A stretch of DNA of 64,000 bases. Origin: Spodoptera frugiperda. Its lineage: Eukaryota > Arthropoda > Insecta > Lepidoptera > Noctuidae. The position numbers were made by a program, and so were the translations under genes. Position 1 is the first letter of the stretch, and every line of letters begins with the position of its first letter. The DNA is taken from contig NC_064214.1 of assembly GCF_023101765.2 (NCBI RefSeq), positions 8,252,001 to 8,316,000 on the forward strand, given 5' to 3'. The notes beneath the pieces are model-generated. The model searched no databases and was not told the origin of the DNA. It worked only from the letters and a program-made list of their open reading frames with translations. Positions 1-9,800 of this stretch are shown here, piece by piece.

Positions 1-399
1 TAGGGTTCGGACTTCTAACCCGTTAAGGCTGAATACTACATCTAATTTTATGGACAAAAGTCGGGGGTCGAATGGGTCGAACCCCCTCCCCCTTAAAGTT
101 ATGGCTATTTTAATATTTTTCCTACTTTATGTGATATCAAAGGCTGTATGCGTCGTAGAAACAAAAAAAAAACGACAAACGGTAGCTAATAACCTTGGCT
201 AACTAATTCATTACTTTTTTCATATGTTTGATAATGTTTTGGTGAGAAAAAAATAAATTCTGAATAATTTTTACCGAAAAAATCGCTATTTTTCAATATT
301 TTCAATTGGGGTTTCAACCCCCCATATTACTTTTTTGTCGATAAAATTAGATGTAGTACTCAGTCTTAACGGGTTAGAAGTCCCACACCTATCACATTG
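1..399. repeat. MITE family A, copy 1 (left end cut by window)
   Basis: A short inverted-repeat element. ACTTCTAACCCGTTAAGGCT near position 10 returns inverted around 362-382, followed by ATCACATTG and TA. The same sequence occurs in reverse orientation at 57942-58351, where both ends are visible. The interior has G- and C-run palindromic patches and no coding potential. TA flanks fit a Tc1/mariner-type origin, but the class is inferred. The left terminus lies outside the window. Confidence 0.85.
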
Positions 400-404
400 T
401 ATAT

Positions 405-473
405 ATAGATTGATAGTGACAGAATTAGTTTTGAGAGCGTCTTAAAATTGAGTAGGTAGCGTTTGAGTATTTG
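405..473. repeat. MITE family B, truncated copy
   Basis: Matches the right half of the copies at 52458-52592 and 60765-60901: GTGACAGAATTAG, then CTTAAAATTGAGTAG and GTTTGAGTATTTGG. The left arm is missing, so this is a 5'-truncated copy. It directly abuts family A copy 1. Confidence 0.7.
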
Positions 474-1302
474 GACATTAGTCTTTTAGTAGTCTTAGGA
501 CTTATTATAACTTTCGTGAGACATAATAATTAGTCTTAGGACTTGTTTCACAATGTCTGGATAGCCGCTATGTATCAGATAACTTTGAATTAAGAACGTA
601 ATTTGTATGCACTATCTGTCACATAAGTTTATCGGGCACTTCAGGTACGCGTCCACAGGCCCGCATCGCAGGCACCGCACGCGACGGATTTTAGTTTGTC
701 TTGTATAGAAACTCATACAACTGCGTCCACTGATCCACATGGTACAGACGGCTACACTACTACGACACATCGGCAATGCCTAATACTCGCGTCGGCAATC
801 CGAACGCTGGCGATACAGTGAACACAGTCTGACAAATTAATCCGTTTGGTACGATCCGTACGATGCGTGCGATGCGTACGATGCGGGCCTATGGACGCTT
901 GCCGTTACATGAAGGTGGTGAAACAGGCGCTTAGTGTAGGTAATATTACTCCTACGCTTCAGAACCACAGACATTTTGTGCGTGCTTTTAATCCGAAGCG
1001 AATTAGTTCGTCAGTTCATGATCCGCAGTTAACCTAAATTTACCGAAGTGTTTAACCCAAATCGTAGCTTTAAGTAATGAATTATTTACCCTAATCCCTT
1101 TTAAACAGTGTAAGTCAAAGGTTTGATAGTGAAATACTAGTTAAATCCCATCCAAAAGACTTACTTTTACCACACTTTGGGGAAAGGTATTTTAGTACTA
1201 CTAAAAACAAACATTATTGTGATAATGCTTTTACTTACTGTGTCGTGAAAATAATAAACTCTAAGCTACAATACATTTAATTCCTTTCAGGGGTTAAACC
1301 AT

Positions 1303-1416
1303 TCAATAACTTCTCTCGCCTTGGGCGAGGCGAGAGGGAGTGTCTGTCTCTTACTGACTAAAAACCAACCCGTTCCTACTCCTGCTTTGAGCCTTAGCCC
1401 CGGTAGCCTGTAATGT
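1303..1416 (-). repeat. Dispersed moth repeat fragment (family N1)
   Basis: Contains CTTCTCTCGCCTTGGGCGAG, then GACTAAAAACCAACCCGTTC. This is the reverse complement of the sequence at 11258-11452 and is also related to 48185-48325. No coding content. The family is named here only for cross-reference. Confidence 0.65.
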
Positions 1417-1634
1417 TGTCCGCATCTCCGGATCGGGCATCAGCCCTGCTGGGCCCCATCTGTAGTCGTCTGGCTCTGGTCGAGCGGCGAGCTACTCTTA
1501 CTCTGGCTGAGGTGTTCCCCAGCGCAGTTAAATCAGATAAATCGACTTGTAACAACAGTTACAAGTTACAATATAGGTTAGGTATGTACCAAAAAATCTT
1601 ACTATCAAGTCAAATTCTCACCATTTAAGAGTTA

Positions 1635-1687
1635 CCCACAACCTTTTGTCTTTGGCCCACAACGTTTTGTCTTTGGCCCACAACCTT
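1635..1687. repeat. 21-bp tandem repeat, about 2.5 copies
   Basis: Units at 1635-1655 and 1656-1676, then a partial unit at 1677-1687. Each begins CCCACAACCTT or CCCACAACGTT and ends TTTGTCTTTGG. The two full units differ at one base. Confidence 0.8.
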
Positions 1688-2049
1688 ATTTTGTCACAAC
1701 CTACTGAAAACTAGAAATCCTGCAGATCGAAATTTATCCTTGGGTTGGGTCGACAAAGCTATCACTTTCGAATTCTCACAAGTGATAATGATGAACGCTC
1801 TAAGTTTGTATAAGTACTGAGTAGTAAACTAATAGAAATGGATATGTAAACTAACCGCCAACGTCTGCCACTTCGCTTGGCGCAACTCTTCACGGATGAA
1901 CATCATTTCTGGACGAAGGTGGTGATGTGCCAAGGGATCCAGGTCTATCTTCAGCTTAGGATCGATGTTCGCAAGCTGCTGGTCACTGAATATAAACAAA
2001 TGAAATGTTGTTTAGCCTTCTTTAATTTTAATAGTCACAATAAACCGTC

Positions 2050-2220
2050 GACTGCACGGTTGGCGCGGTGGTTGGGTAACAGGCTGCCGTACAAAATGTA
2101 GCGGGTTCGATTCCCGCACGGAGCGACTCTTTGTGTGTTACACAAATTGTTGTTTCGGGTCTGGGTGTCATGTTTATGTGAACTTGTATGTTTGTACGCG
2201 CGCACGACACAGGAGAAAAT
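2050..2220 (+). repeat. tRNA-derived SINE, full-length copy
   Basis: The 5' part resembles a tRNA gene with RNA polymerase III promoters: a box A-like TGGCGCGGTGG at 2061-2071 and a perfect box B GGTTCGATTCC at 2104-2114. A tail follows containing GTTTCGGGTCTGGGTGTCATG. Copies or fragments of the same family lie at 10230-10293, 33492-33674, 43215-43382, 48873-49036 and 54729-54822. The tail is not tRNA, so this is a retroposon and not a tRNA gene. Confidence 0.85.
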
Positions 2221-2989
2221 CCTAGCGTGGGGGAACGTTTTTCTTAAAAAAAAAAAAAAAATATATTGATATTTTTGTTATTCCCAAGATAAATGCGAAA
2301 TTCCTAGTATGGAGCGATACACCAAAGTAAAATTGATTTGCTCGATCCAGGAACGGAACGTGAGCCTTTATATCACTAGACTGGACCAACGAGGTCGTCT
2401 CTCAGTTTTAACTGCTTACTACTGCCATCTATACAAACTACTAGAAACTATGTATGTCAATTTGATTCTTTGCATTTATTGTAAATAGATGGCGCATTTG
2501 TAGGACAATAATAATTATAATTTAGTCGTAATATTTTAAATATTATTAATCAAAATATGTATTGAAACCTATTAAATTTTAATCATAAATGTAAAAAAAA
2601 ATGTTTAATTATTAACAGTATTATTTAGTAATGTCCACTTTATACATACAGCGAAGCAACAAGTAGCTAAATGCCAATTAATGCTAATCTAATCATTTAT
2701 TTCAGACCAAATTAAACTATGAGAACAGTAAGCGGAGTCATTTATACTATTTATTTCTGTGAAATGATAAAACTGTATTACGTTATTCATAAAAATCATA
2801 AACATTATAGAAAATATTTTACTGCTACTTATGTATTTGCCTTAAAATGACACTAGATGTCGTTTGCAAGCTAATACTTATATTATTATTCTGTGCTAAT
2901 ACTTTTATTTTTACTATTCGTATTATTTTCTGGCTTCTGGCCAAACAACACGAATTAATTAATTATTTTATAAATAAAGTATAATTCTT

Positions 2990-3079
2990 TTACAATTTAG
3001 CCCCAACATCTGCTTCTAGAGCTCCCGCTTCTTCTAAAGATTCTCCTGCAGCATCTTCTCGTTCGTTTGCATCCGACAT
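2990..3079 (-). CDS. Short acidic open frame (29 codons), possible first exon
   Basis: Reading leftward from an ATG at 3079 gives 29 residues beginning MSDANEREDAAGESLEEAG and ending ADVGAKL, then TAA. Composition is strongly acidic and unlike the AT-rich junk around it. A GTAAAA that could act as a splice donor overlaps the stop codon, so it may be the first exon of a gene running left out of the window. No family recognised. It lies divergently about 770 bp from the Ras start. Low confidence. Confidence 0.2.
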   Translation of the reverse strand: MSDANEREDAAGESLEEAGALEADVGAKL

Positions 3080-3576
3080 TGTTTATCTAAATATATCTAT
3101 TATTCCAAATTAAGATACAATCTGAATCCTTGATAAAATAATTAAATCAAATTATGTCCTCGAATTCTTGTTTACATTAGCAAATGTCCAATATTGACAA
3201 AATGACAAATATTTAAGATTTTTAATTTGACAGAAAATTGACCAGTAACCAGTAAAAATAAGAAAATATAACTTTGACATTTTAATCATCATTTAAATAA
3301 TTAATTCATCGATAAAATTAAAGCAAAAAATAAGTTAATTTTAGTGTGAAACATTTTTTTTATTAGTTTTTGCAGCGCCATCTGTATCGTTCTCATCAAA
3401 CCAACAACAGCTGACAAAACAAAGCAGTGTACGTTCTGAATCCTATTTTCAGTTTCTAAAAAACATTATATAAGAAATATTTAGCACAAAATATTAACAA
3501 ACAAAGATTCATACTGTAAAAAAATCGAAGTAAACGCTATAATTAGTTTTAAAATAAAATATTTGAAACCACATAA

Positions 3577-3644
3577 ATGATTGAAGTTACAGATGACTCA
3601 TCAACATACAACATTTCAAAACGCACTCCCACTCCGGTAAAAGG
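3577..3644 (+). other. Candidate coding first exon or upstream ORF before Ras
   Basis: ATG at 3577 opens 22 codons (start MIEVTDDSSTYNISK, end RTPTPVK) and then meets a strong donor, AAAAGG|GTGAGT, at 3645. Composition looks protein-like. No matching downstream exon could be found except the Ras leader. If it splices into the Ras 5' leader at the AG near 3813, the frame runs over the Ras ATG in another phase and stops shortly after. It would then be an overlapping upstream ORF. Speculative. Confidence 0.25.
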
Positions 3645-3851
3645 GTGAGTGAACCGCCTCATTGTTATTTATTGCATTTGCCTCTAATAATACATTAATT
3701 AGCCGTTTTACGGACACAGCGAGTGCAATAACATAGGTCGCGAGAGCCATGCCGATGTGAGTAATTTAAAAGGTGTGGCACGACAAGGGGCGTAGTTTCT
3801 CGTCTAGTGACATTAGTGGTGTGAAAAATATTCTTCCTAACTCGTCGCAAG

Positions 3852-6800
3852 ATGACCGAGTACAAATTGGTGGTGGTAGGCGCGGGAGGCGTCGGTAAAT
3901 CCGCATTGACTATACAGCTGATACAAAATCATTTTGTGGACGAATACGATCCTACGATCGAGGATTCGTATCGGAAGCAAGTTGTTATCGATGGTGAGAC
4001 GTGTTTGTTAGACATCCTCGACACGGCGGGGCAGGAAGAGTACTCTGCCATGAGGGACCAGTACATGCGGACGGGGGAAGGCTTCCTGCTGGTGTTCGCA
4101 GTGAACAGTGCTAAAAGTTTCGAGGACATTGGCTCCTACCGGGAGCAAATCAAGCGGGTGAAGGACGCGGAGGAAGTGCCCATGGTGCTGGTGGGGAACA
4201 AGTGCGACCTGCAGGCCTGGGCAGTGGACATGGCGCAGGCGCGAGAGGTGAGCCTTGTTTACATTGTACACCACTGCACACCCCACACTACACTCACATG
4301 TCTGTTGTTTGTGTACACTCTGCCAAGTGCCAATACACTGCAGAGCTGACAACAGAGCTGTAAACTCTTTAACAAGCACTGTAAATTGTTACACTTGACT
4401 AAACAACACCAATTTGTCTTATAATAGCTTATGCGGAGCTGTTGTAATTGTCTTATGTAAGATCTTTATTTGTGTACATGCACGCATTAGTTCTTCAGTC
4501 GGCTCTACTTCCTACATCATTTGAGATTAAGGCTAACCACTCTTTAAACGGAAGGATAAAGATAGAATTAATTCAATCACCTTATGCTAAAAGGTATGAT
4601 GTCACAGCTATATACAAATATGATCACTGACAACACATACAGGTCAATGGATAACTGGTCTCATATGTGACCACAAATGCACCTCATCATACCTTGTAAA
4701 ACTTTTGATGATGTAATCAACATAATTGAGGTAAATAATTGAAATGAACATAAATTAATTAGACTAAATTTTAGGTATGTATGTTGTTCTTGCGCAAGAA
4801 ACCTTCGCATACATAAACTTAAAATAAACAGGACTTTGCCCATAATTTTATCTTGCAGTACCTCTGAATTTTGTACTGTATATGGATTACTGTAGATCGC
4901 TTCAGTAAACATGGTGTTAGAAGTATGTTTAAACAATTTAAGATATTTGGTAACATCACCCAATAGTTGCGCAAACAACTTGGAACTGTATTACATTAAC
5001 CTCATATTCGTTTCATTACAAAATTCACGTGTGATTTTATATGAGGCAGTTTCAATGTTATTCTTTGTCTTTTATAAAAGTAAAGTTATTTCTTAGTAAA
5101 TATTTTGCAATTTGTGTTATCTTGGTGCAGAACAACAACCTGTAGCTGATAATGTTCAATGCAAACATCAATAAATACTTGAAGTTGAAATTCTTAAAGA
5201 AATGTATGGGACACCTGTAGCTTTGTCCACATTAACTGGTAGAGGATTGTACTGTATTTTTTAACCTAAATTAAGGTCCTTAATTATGTTTTCTATGTAT
5301 AAATTCTCAGTAGTATGGATTCTAAAAGCATGCCTTGTATTTTTTTAGCTTGCTTTGTATTCCAAATATTCGCAAATTCTAATAAAATTAAATTAACTAA
5401 ATGAATTTATATTTGTTAATAGGCTACAAAACAGCACTAATACATGTCAAAAATTATTATAATATAAAAACATCAAGATGAGTTCGGCGTTTCCTAGCAA
5501 ATGTTTGTTCTTTAGCATCAATGCTTGTTAAGTTGTTGTCAATTTATCCACTTTGTCCACTTTGTTTGACCCAGGAGTTAAACCCTATGCTTTTCAGTTT
5601 TATAATAGAACATTATCAAGATATTACATAACTATTTATTTATTTTTAGACTGATGTGTCATGTCTATACCATGTAAACATAAAGGAGGACATTCCATTA
5701 TGGCTATAATAATGTCTATAAAAGCAATAACAATAATTATCTGTGGTTTCATCCATATTTACACTCTATTTCAAGGGTCTTCACAAATGTAACTGGCACA
5801 AAGACAATTTTTTTTAATTTTATTATCTGGTGCATAGTAACTATTAATGTTAACTATAGCTTGAAGTTACTTGGCCTTACTAATAGGCTACCACTTATAT
5901 TATACATTTAAAGTACCTAATACCTTTTAATCAAATAAACTATTACACAGGATTTACAACATATATTGTGAAAAGTGGGTGTACATTGTACAGTGGCATT
6001 ACATGCCGTAATGTGCACATCTGCCTACTGCTTTGAGAATAAAAGATGTAACTATCTACAATATTCATAAACAATGAAACTATCAAATATCCATTAAATT
6101 AAACTTGCAAACAAATAAAGTCACCATATTTTGAGCCCTCCTTTATAAACATGCTGTCACATCCTCCTCATACGAAACAAGAGAAAATAAGCAAGTTAAC
6201 AGGCAATTAAAATTAATTAAAATGTTCTTAAGAAGTGAGTCATATGACATCTGTGCACTGTAGTCTCATGTGCCACTTTGGTTCAATGAAAGCAGTTCAT
6301 AATGCTACCTACACTTTCAGACGCTTGTTTCAATTATTTTCAGACTCATAATTAAAGAGAAATTGTGTTAGTCTTGCTTTGTGTTTTGTTTTCACCTGAA
6401 TTTGTTACATATGCATACTTGTATATGGATATTTTTGAGAAAGAAGTATCTAAAACATAACTTAGAATTCTTTTACTTATTGTTTTGTAATTATACAAGT
6501 CTTATTACAGAATACAATAGCACACTAAATCAATGTTTTGATGGATATAGTGAACAAGTAATGCATAAAAATATTTCTTATGTTAAACGGTTTTAATAGG
6601 CTTATAATTTATGGTCATCAAAATAAAGTGTGTGTTACCAAATATCAGATCAATTGGACGTTAGGAAGGAGGATAAATTCCATTTACTAAATTTGACACA
6701 AACAAACAGGTCAAGCTAAATAAAACTATTAGAACTTTAAATAGTCAATAATATGAATAGTAAACTATAGTACTAGCATAGTAGTAGAGTACTCTGTACA

Positions 6801-9800
6801 AAGAATAATATTTGCATTCAGAATCATAATAATTATGGCATAAGATCTGACAATACATTATCATGATATAGTTTTTTGTCTTCGTTTTAAGTATTCTGTT
6901 AACATTGAACAATGTTCACTGTTATAAATAACACTTGTGCAAACTGTTAGGGAGTGGAATTCTTTGCTAGAGTCTGTGTTTCCTGATAGGTATAACCTGG
7001 ATATCTTCAAAGCCCGAGTGAATAGGTTGCTTATGGGCAGATGTGCTCCATTGTAGGCCACATCATCACTTACCATCAGGCGAGATAGCGGCCAAACATC
7101 GACCTTTTACCTTTTAGGTACATAAAATATTGTATTACTCCTTTATTTCCTGTAAGTTTAATCAGAAGTGTATGTATCCAATAAAAGACGATACTTTTAA
7201 CAAATACCATTCTATAATGGCTACTATAATTTTCGAATTTTCTGAACTAACTATAATTTTTGTCCGACCCCAATATTGAAACCAAGTAAACTGCTTAATA
7301 GGTCAATGCTCAAGCCATAAGTTCAAAGCATAAAATCTCACTTTTATTTCGACTAGCAGTATACTTATTTATTAGTCATTTATTATAGTATAAAAATATA
7401 CCATTTGTGGTTTATATTCTGTCACCATATTTGGTATTATTTTGTCAGTTCAAGGCTTGCAACTATTTATATTTTTATTGATTCTCTTGGCTCTTACATC
7501 AGACTCGTTTGTTCTGTAGTTTTAGCAGAAATATGCATAACTATAATGCAATTTTCAACAGCCATACTGTATGAATGTGCTGTACTCTTGCAAAAAATTG
7601 CCTAAAGTTTCCTAGTACAAAAAATAATGGAGTTTTCTATAACGAAAATCGCCATTTCAGGAATTACTTATCATCTTTTTTTATAAAATTTCATGCTGAA
7701 TAGTCTACATACTAACATTGAACTTAAGTATATGTGCACCTCTGCCTATACCCCCGGAGATATAAAGGTGTTCGTTATGTTGTTGCCGTAAATAAAAACA
7801 AACACTTTCCCTCTCAGAGAATACGACTATTATCAGAGGCGGCCTTAGGGGGTGGCGAACAGGGCAATCGCCCGGGGCCTCGCTCTTGCAAGGGCCTCGC
7901 GCTACACAACCTGAGAATTATTACATAGTCCTGAGAATTATTGCCACTACACCTGTTACAGTTGCGTCTGCTGAAAGGAGATTTTCGAGGCTTAAAATCA
8001 TTAAAACATATTTGAGGAATTCGATGACACAAGATCGGCTTTCAGCCCTTGCTATTCTTTCCATCGAAAATGACGTAGCTCATTCGTTAGATTATTCTGT
8101 TTTAATTAAAAATTTTAGTCTTAGGAAAAGTCGCAATACATCAATTTTAAAATGTATCATCTCTGTATTTGTTAATTTTGCAAATCTTTCAAAGTAAAAT
8201 CTTTTAAAACTCAAATTTTATTTATTTGTATAACTTTAGTATTTCTCGTCAAACATAACAAGTACCGGTAAACTATGGCAACTTTACCGGACCCTTGGCA
8301 ACTTTACCATACTATAGGTATTCGGTATAAACTCATTTATCTAAAAATCTACCCACTAGAATTCTGTTTTGTAATAGTAGTATTTTTTAGACATTAAAAG
8401 GAAATATTTACTATATTTTGCGTAGACGCAGGACTGCTATTATGCCAGTAATGGCCGTCACAATGTAGTGCGTGAAAATGTGCTAAAAGTTAGTATTCCT
8501 AAATTGTGCTCACAGAGCCTTAATTATTTGTCACAGGTGAGTGAAATTTTGATCTTGTATGTATAATATAGTTGGGATTACTGTTGTAAAGTCAGCAATT
8601 GCTTTTTCTTTAATTTATTGATAAATAATCGCTTCGGTAATGTTGACACAGGTTAGGTAAAGTTGCCACGGCCTGCTTTGTGCTTTGTGACAACTTTACC
8701 TACAGTTAGGGTTGGCAATAAATGTTTTTTTCTTGTTTGTGTGTATGTAACCATTTTCGAATACCTAAATTTCACAGCATAATAGTGAATATCCTGGATG
8801 ATAAGTTATAATGTATTTAAATACATTATAATTAATTAATAGCCAATTTGGCTCTAAAACAAAAGGTATTATTAATAATACCTTTTGTTTTAGAGCCAAA
8901 TTGGCTCCCATGAAACAAAACTGCAAAAAACTCGGAGCTAGACACTATAAAAATTATACGGAAGTGATGTTAAAATTAGCTATGGAGATAGTGAAGTCAT
9001 AAAATTAAAAAGTCAAGGATTAAACATTATTTTGTAGCCCTTTTTTACAATTTTAAACATATATACTTAAAATTTTAGAACTTAATTTAGTTTAAAAAGG
9101 AATAATATTTATGTTAGAAATTTGTGCGTTTTTTTTTACTTTAGGTTTAAGGTTTATTAATTTTTTTTTAAAATATACATGTCATAAAAAAATTCCTCCT
9201 TTTTTGACAACCCGGAGCGTAACAAATTATTTGTATGTAAATTACGATGAAACCCGTGGCAACTTTACCTACTGTCTGTGTAGCTGTTATCTTTAAAGAT
9301 TTCCTCATATTGTTTGCATTTTAATACGAAAAAGTCCTAGATGAAGCCCTCTGTACCTCAACAACTCTTTAATATGCAATACACGATGAATACGGCGCGT
9401 AGGTAAAGTTGCCAAAAAATTGGTATCTTTACCCATGTTGCTTTTTCTTTACTACGGCTAAAATAAGTGTTTGTATATAATGACGATTACGGTAAAGTGA
9501 GCCAGATAGACTGCAATTCTAAATATATAGTTTTGGTTTCTATGCGTCTTATGGTTAAAAATTTATTTCGTTTTTTGTTCTAAAATATGGTAAAGTTGCC
9601 ATGTTTTACGGCTAAACCAAACAACCAGACCTACTTTCGCATCACATACTTTTTACGAAGGACAAAGGGCCTCGCAAAGACCTGCCGCCCGGAGCCTCGC
9701 AATGGGTAAGGCCGCCGCTGACTATTATAACATGGCGGAATTTGTTTATAAAAACAACAATAACTGAGGAAATCCCATTCAGTATTATAGTGCATGTAGG

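Larger units (their letters stand above)
474..2989. other. Non-coding stretch left of the Ras gene
   Basis: No convincing coding region. Contents I can name: a GTACGATGCG-like simple repeat (849-887), a dispersed-repeat fragment (1303-1416), a 21-bp tandem repeat (1635-1687) and a SINE (2050-2220). The remainder is AT-rich sequence without recognisable structure. Short open frames here have no conserved motif. Confidence 0.6.
8277..9600. repeat. Dispersed 12-mer array (GGTAAAGTTGCC / GGCAACTTTACC)
   Basis: Exact copies as GGCAACTTTACC at 8277-8288, 8297-8308 and 9258-9269. Exact copies as GGTAAAGTTGCC at 8656-8667, 9402-9413 and 9589-9600. A one-mismatch copy, GACAACTTTACC, is at 8689-8700. 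All seen copies lie within the hAT element. hAT transposases are known to bind short subterminal repeats, so these are plausible binding sites, but spread over 1.3 kb. Confidence 0.85.
7834..9720 (+). mobile_element. hAT-family DNA transposon, internally deleted, 1887 bp
   Basis: Both termini are visible: left CAGAGGCGGCCTTA and right, inverted, CAGCGGCGGCCTTA (13 of 14 identical). A perfect 8-bp target duplication ACTATTAT lies at 7826-7833 and 9721-9728, which is diagnostic for hAT. Near the left end lies the C-terminal part of a hAT transposase (7886-8197). The catalytic core is absent, so the copy cannot move itself. The interior carries the 12-mer GGTAAAGTTGCC in both orientations (exact at 8277, 8297, 8656, 9258, 9402, 9589; one mismatch at 8689) and two perfect palindromes. 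It is inserted in the Ras intron. Confidence 0.93.

Noticed and set aside
849..887. GTACGATGCG-type repeat as a CRISPR-like or regulatory array
   Set aside because: Units are about 10 bp, imperfect and without spacers; a simple repeat.
2050..2125. Functional tRNA gene (box A and box B present)
   Set aside because: No acceptor-stem pairing or anticodon arm was evident, and the sequence continues into a SINE tail repeated elsewhere in the window.
4008..4379. Antisense open frame of 123 codons over the Ras exon
   Set aside because: Shadow of a well-supported conserved exon; no motif, and it extends into the intron.
7886..8197. hAT-like frame as a domesticated host gene
   Set aside because: It lies between hAT ends with an intact target duplication and keeps only the C-terminal fragment, so it is transposon debris.
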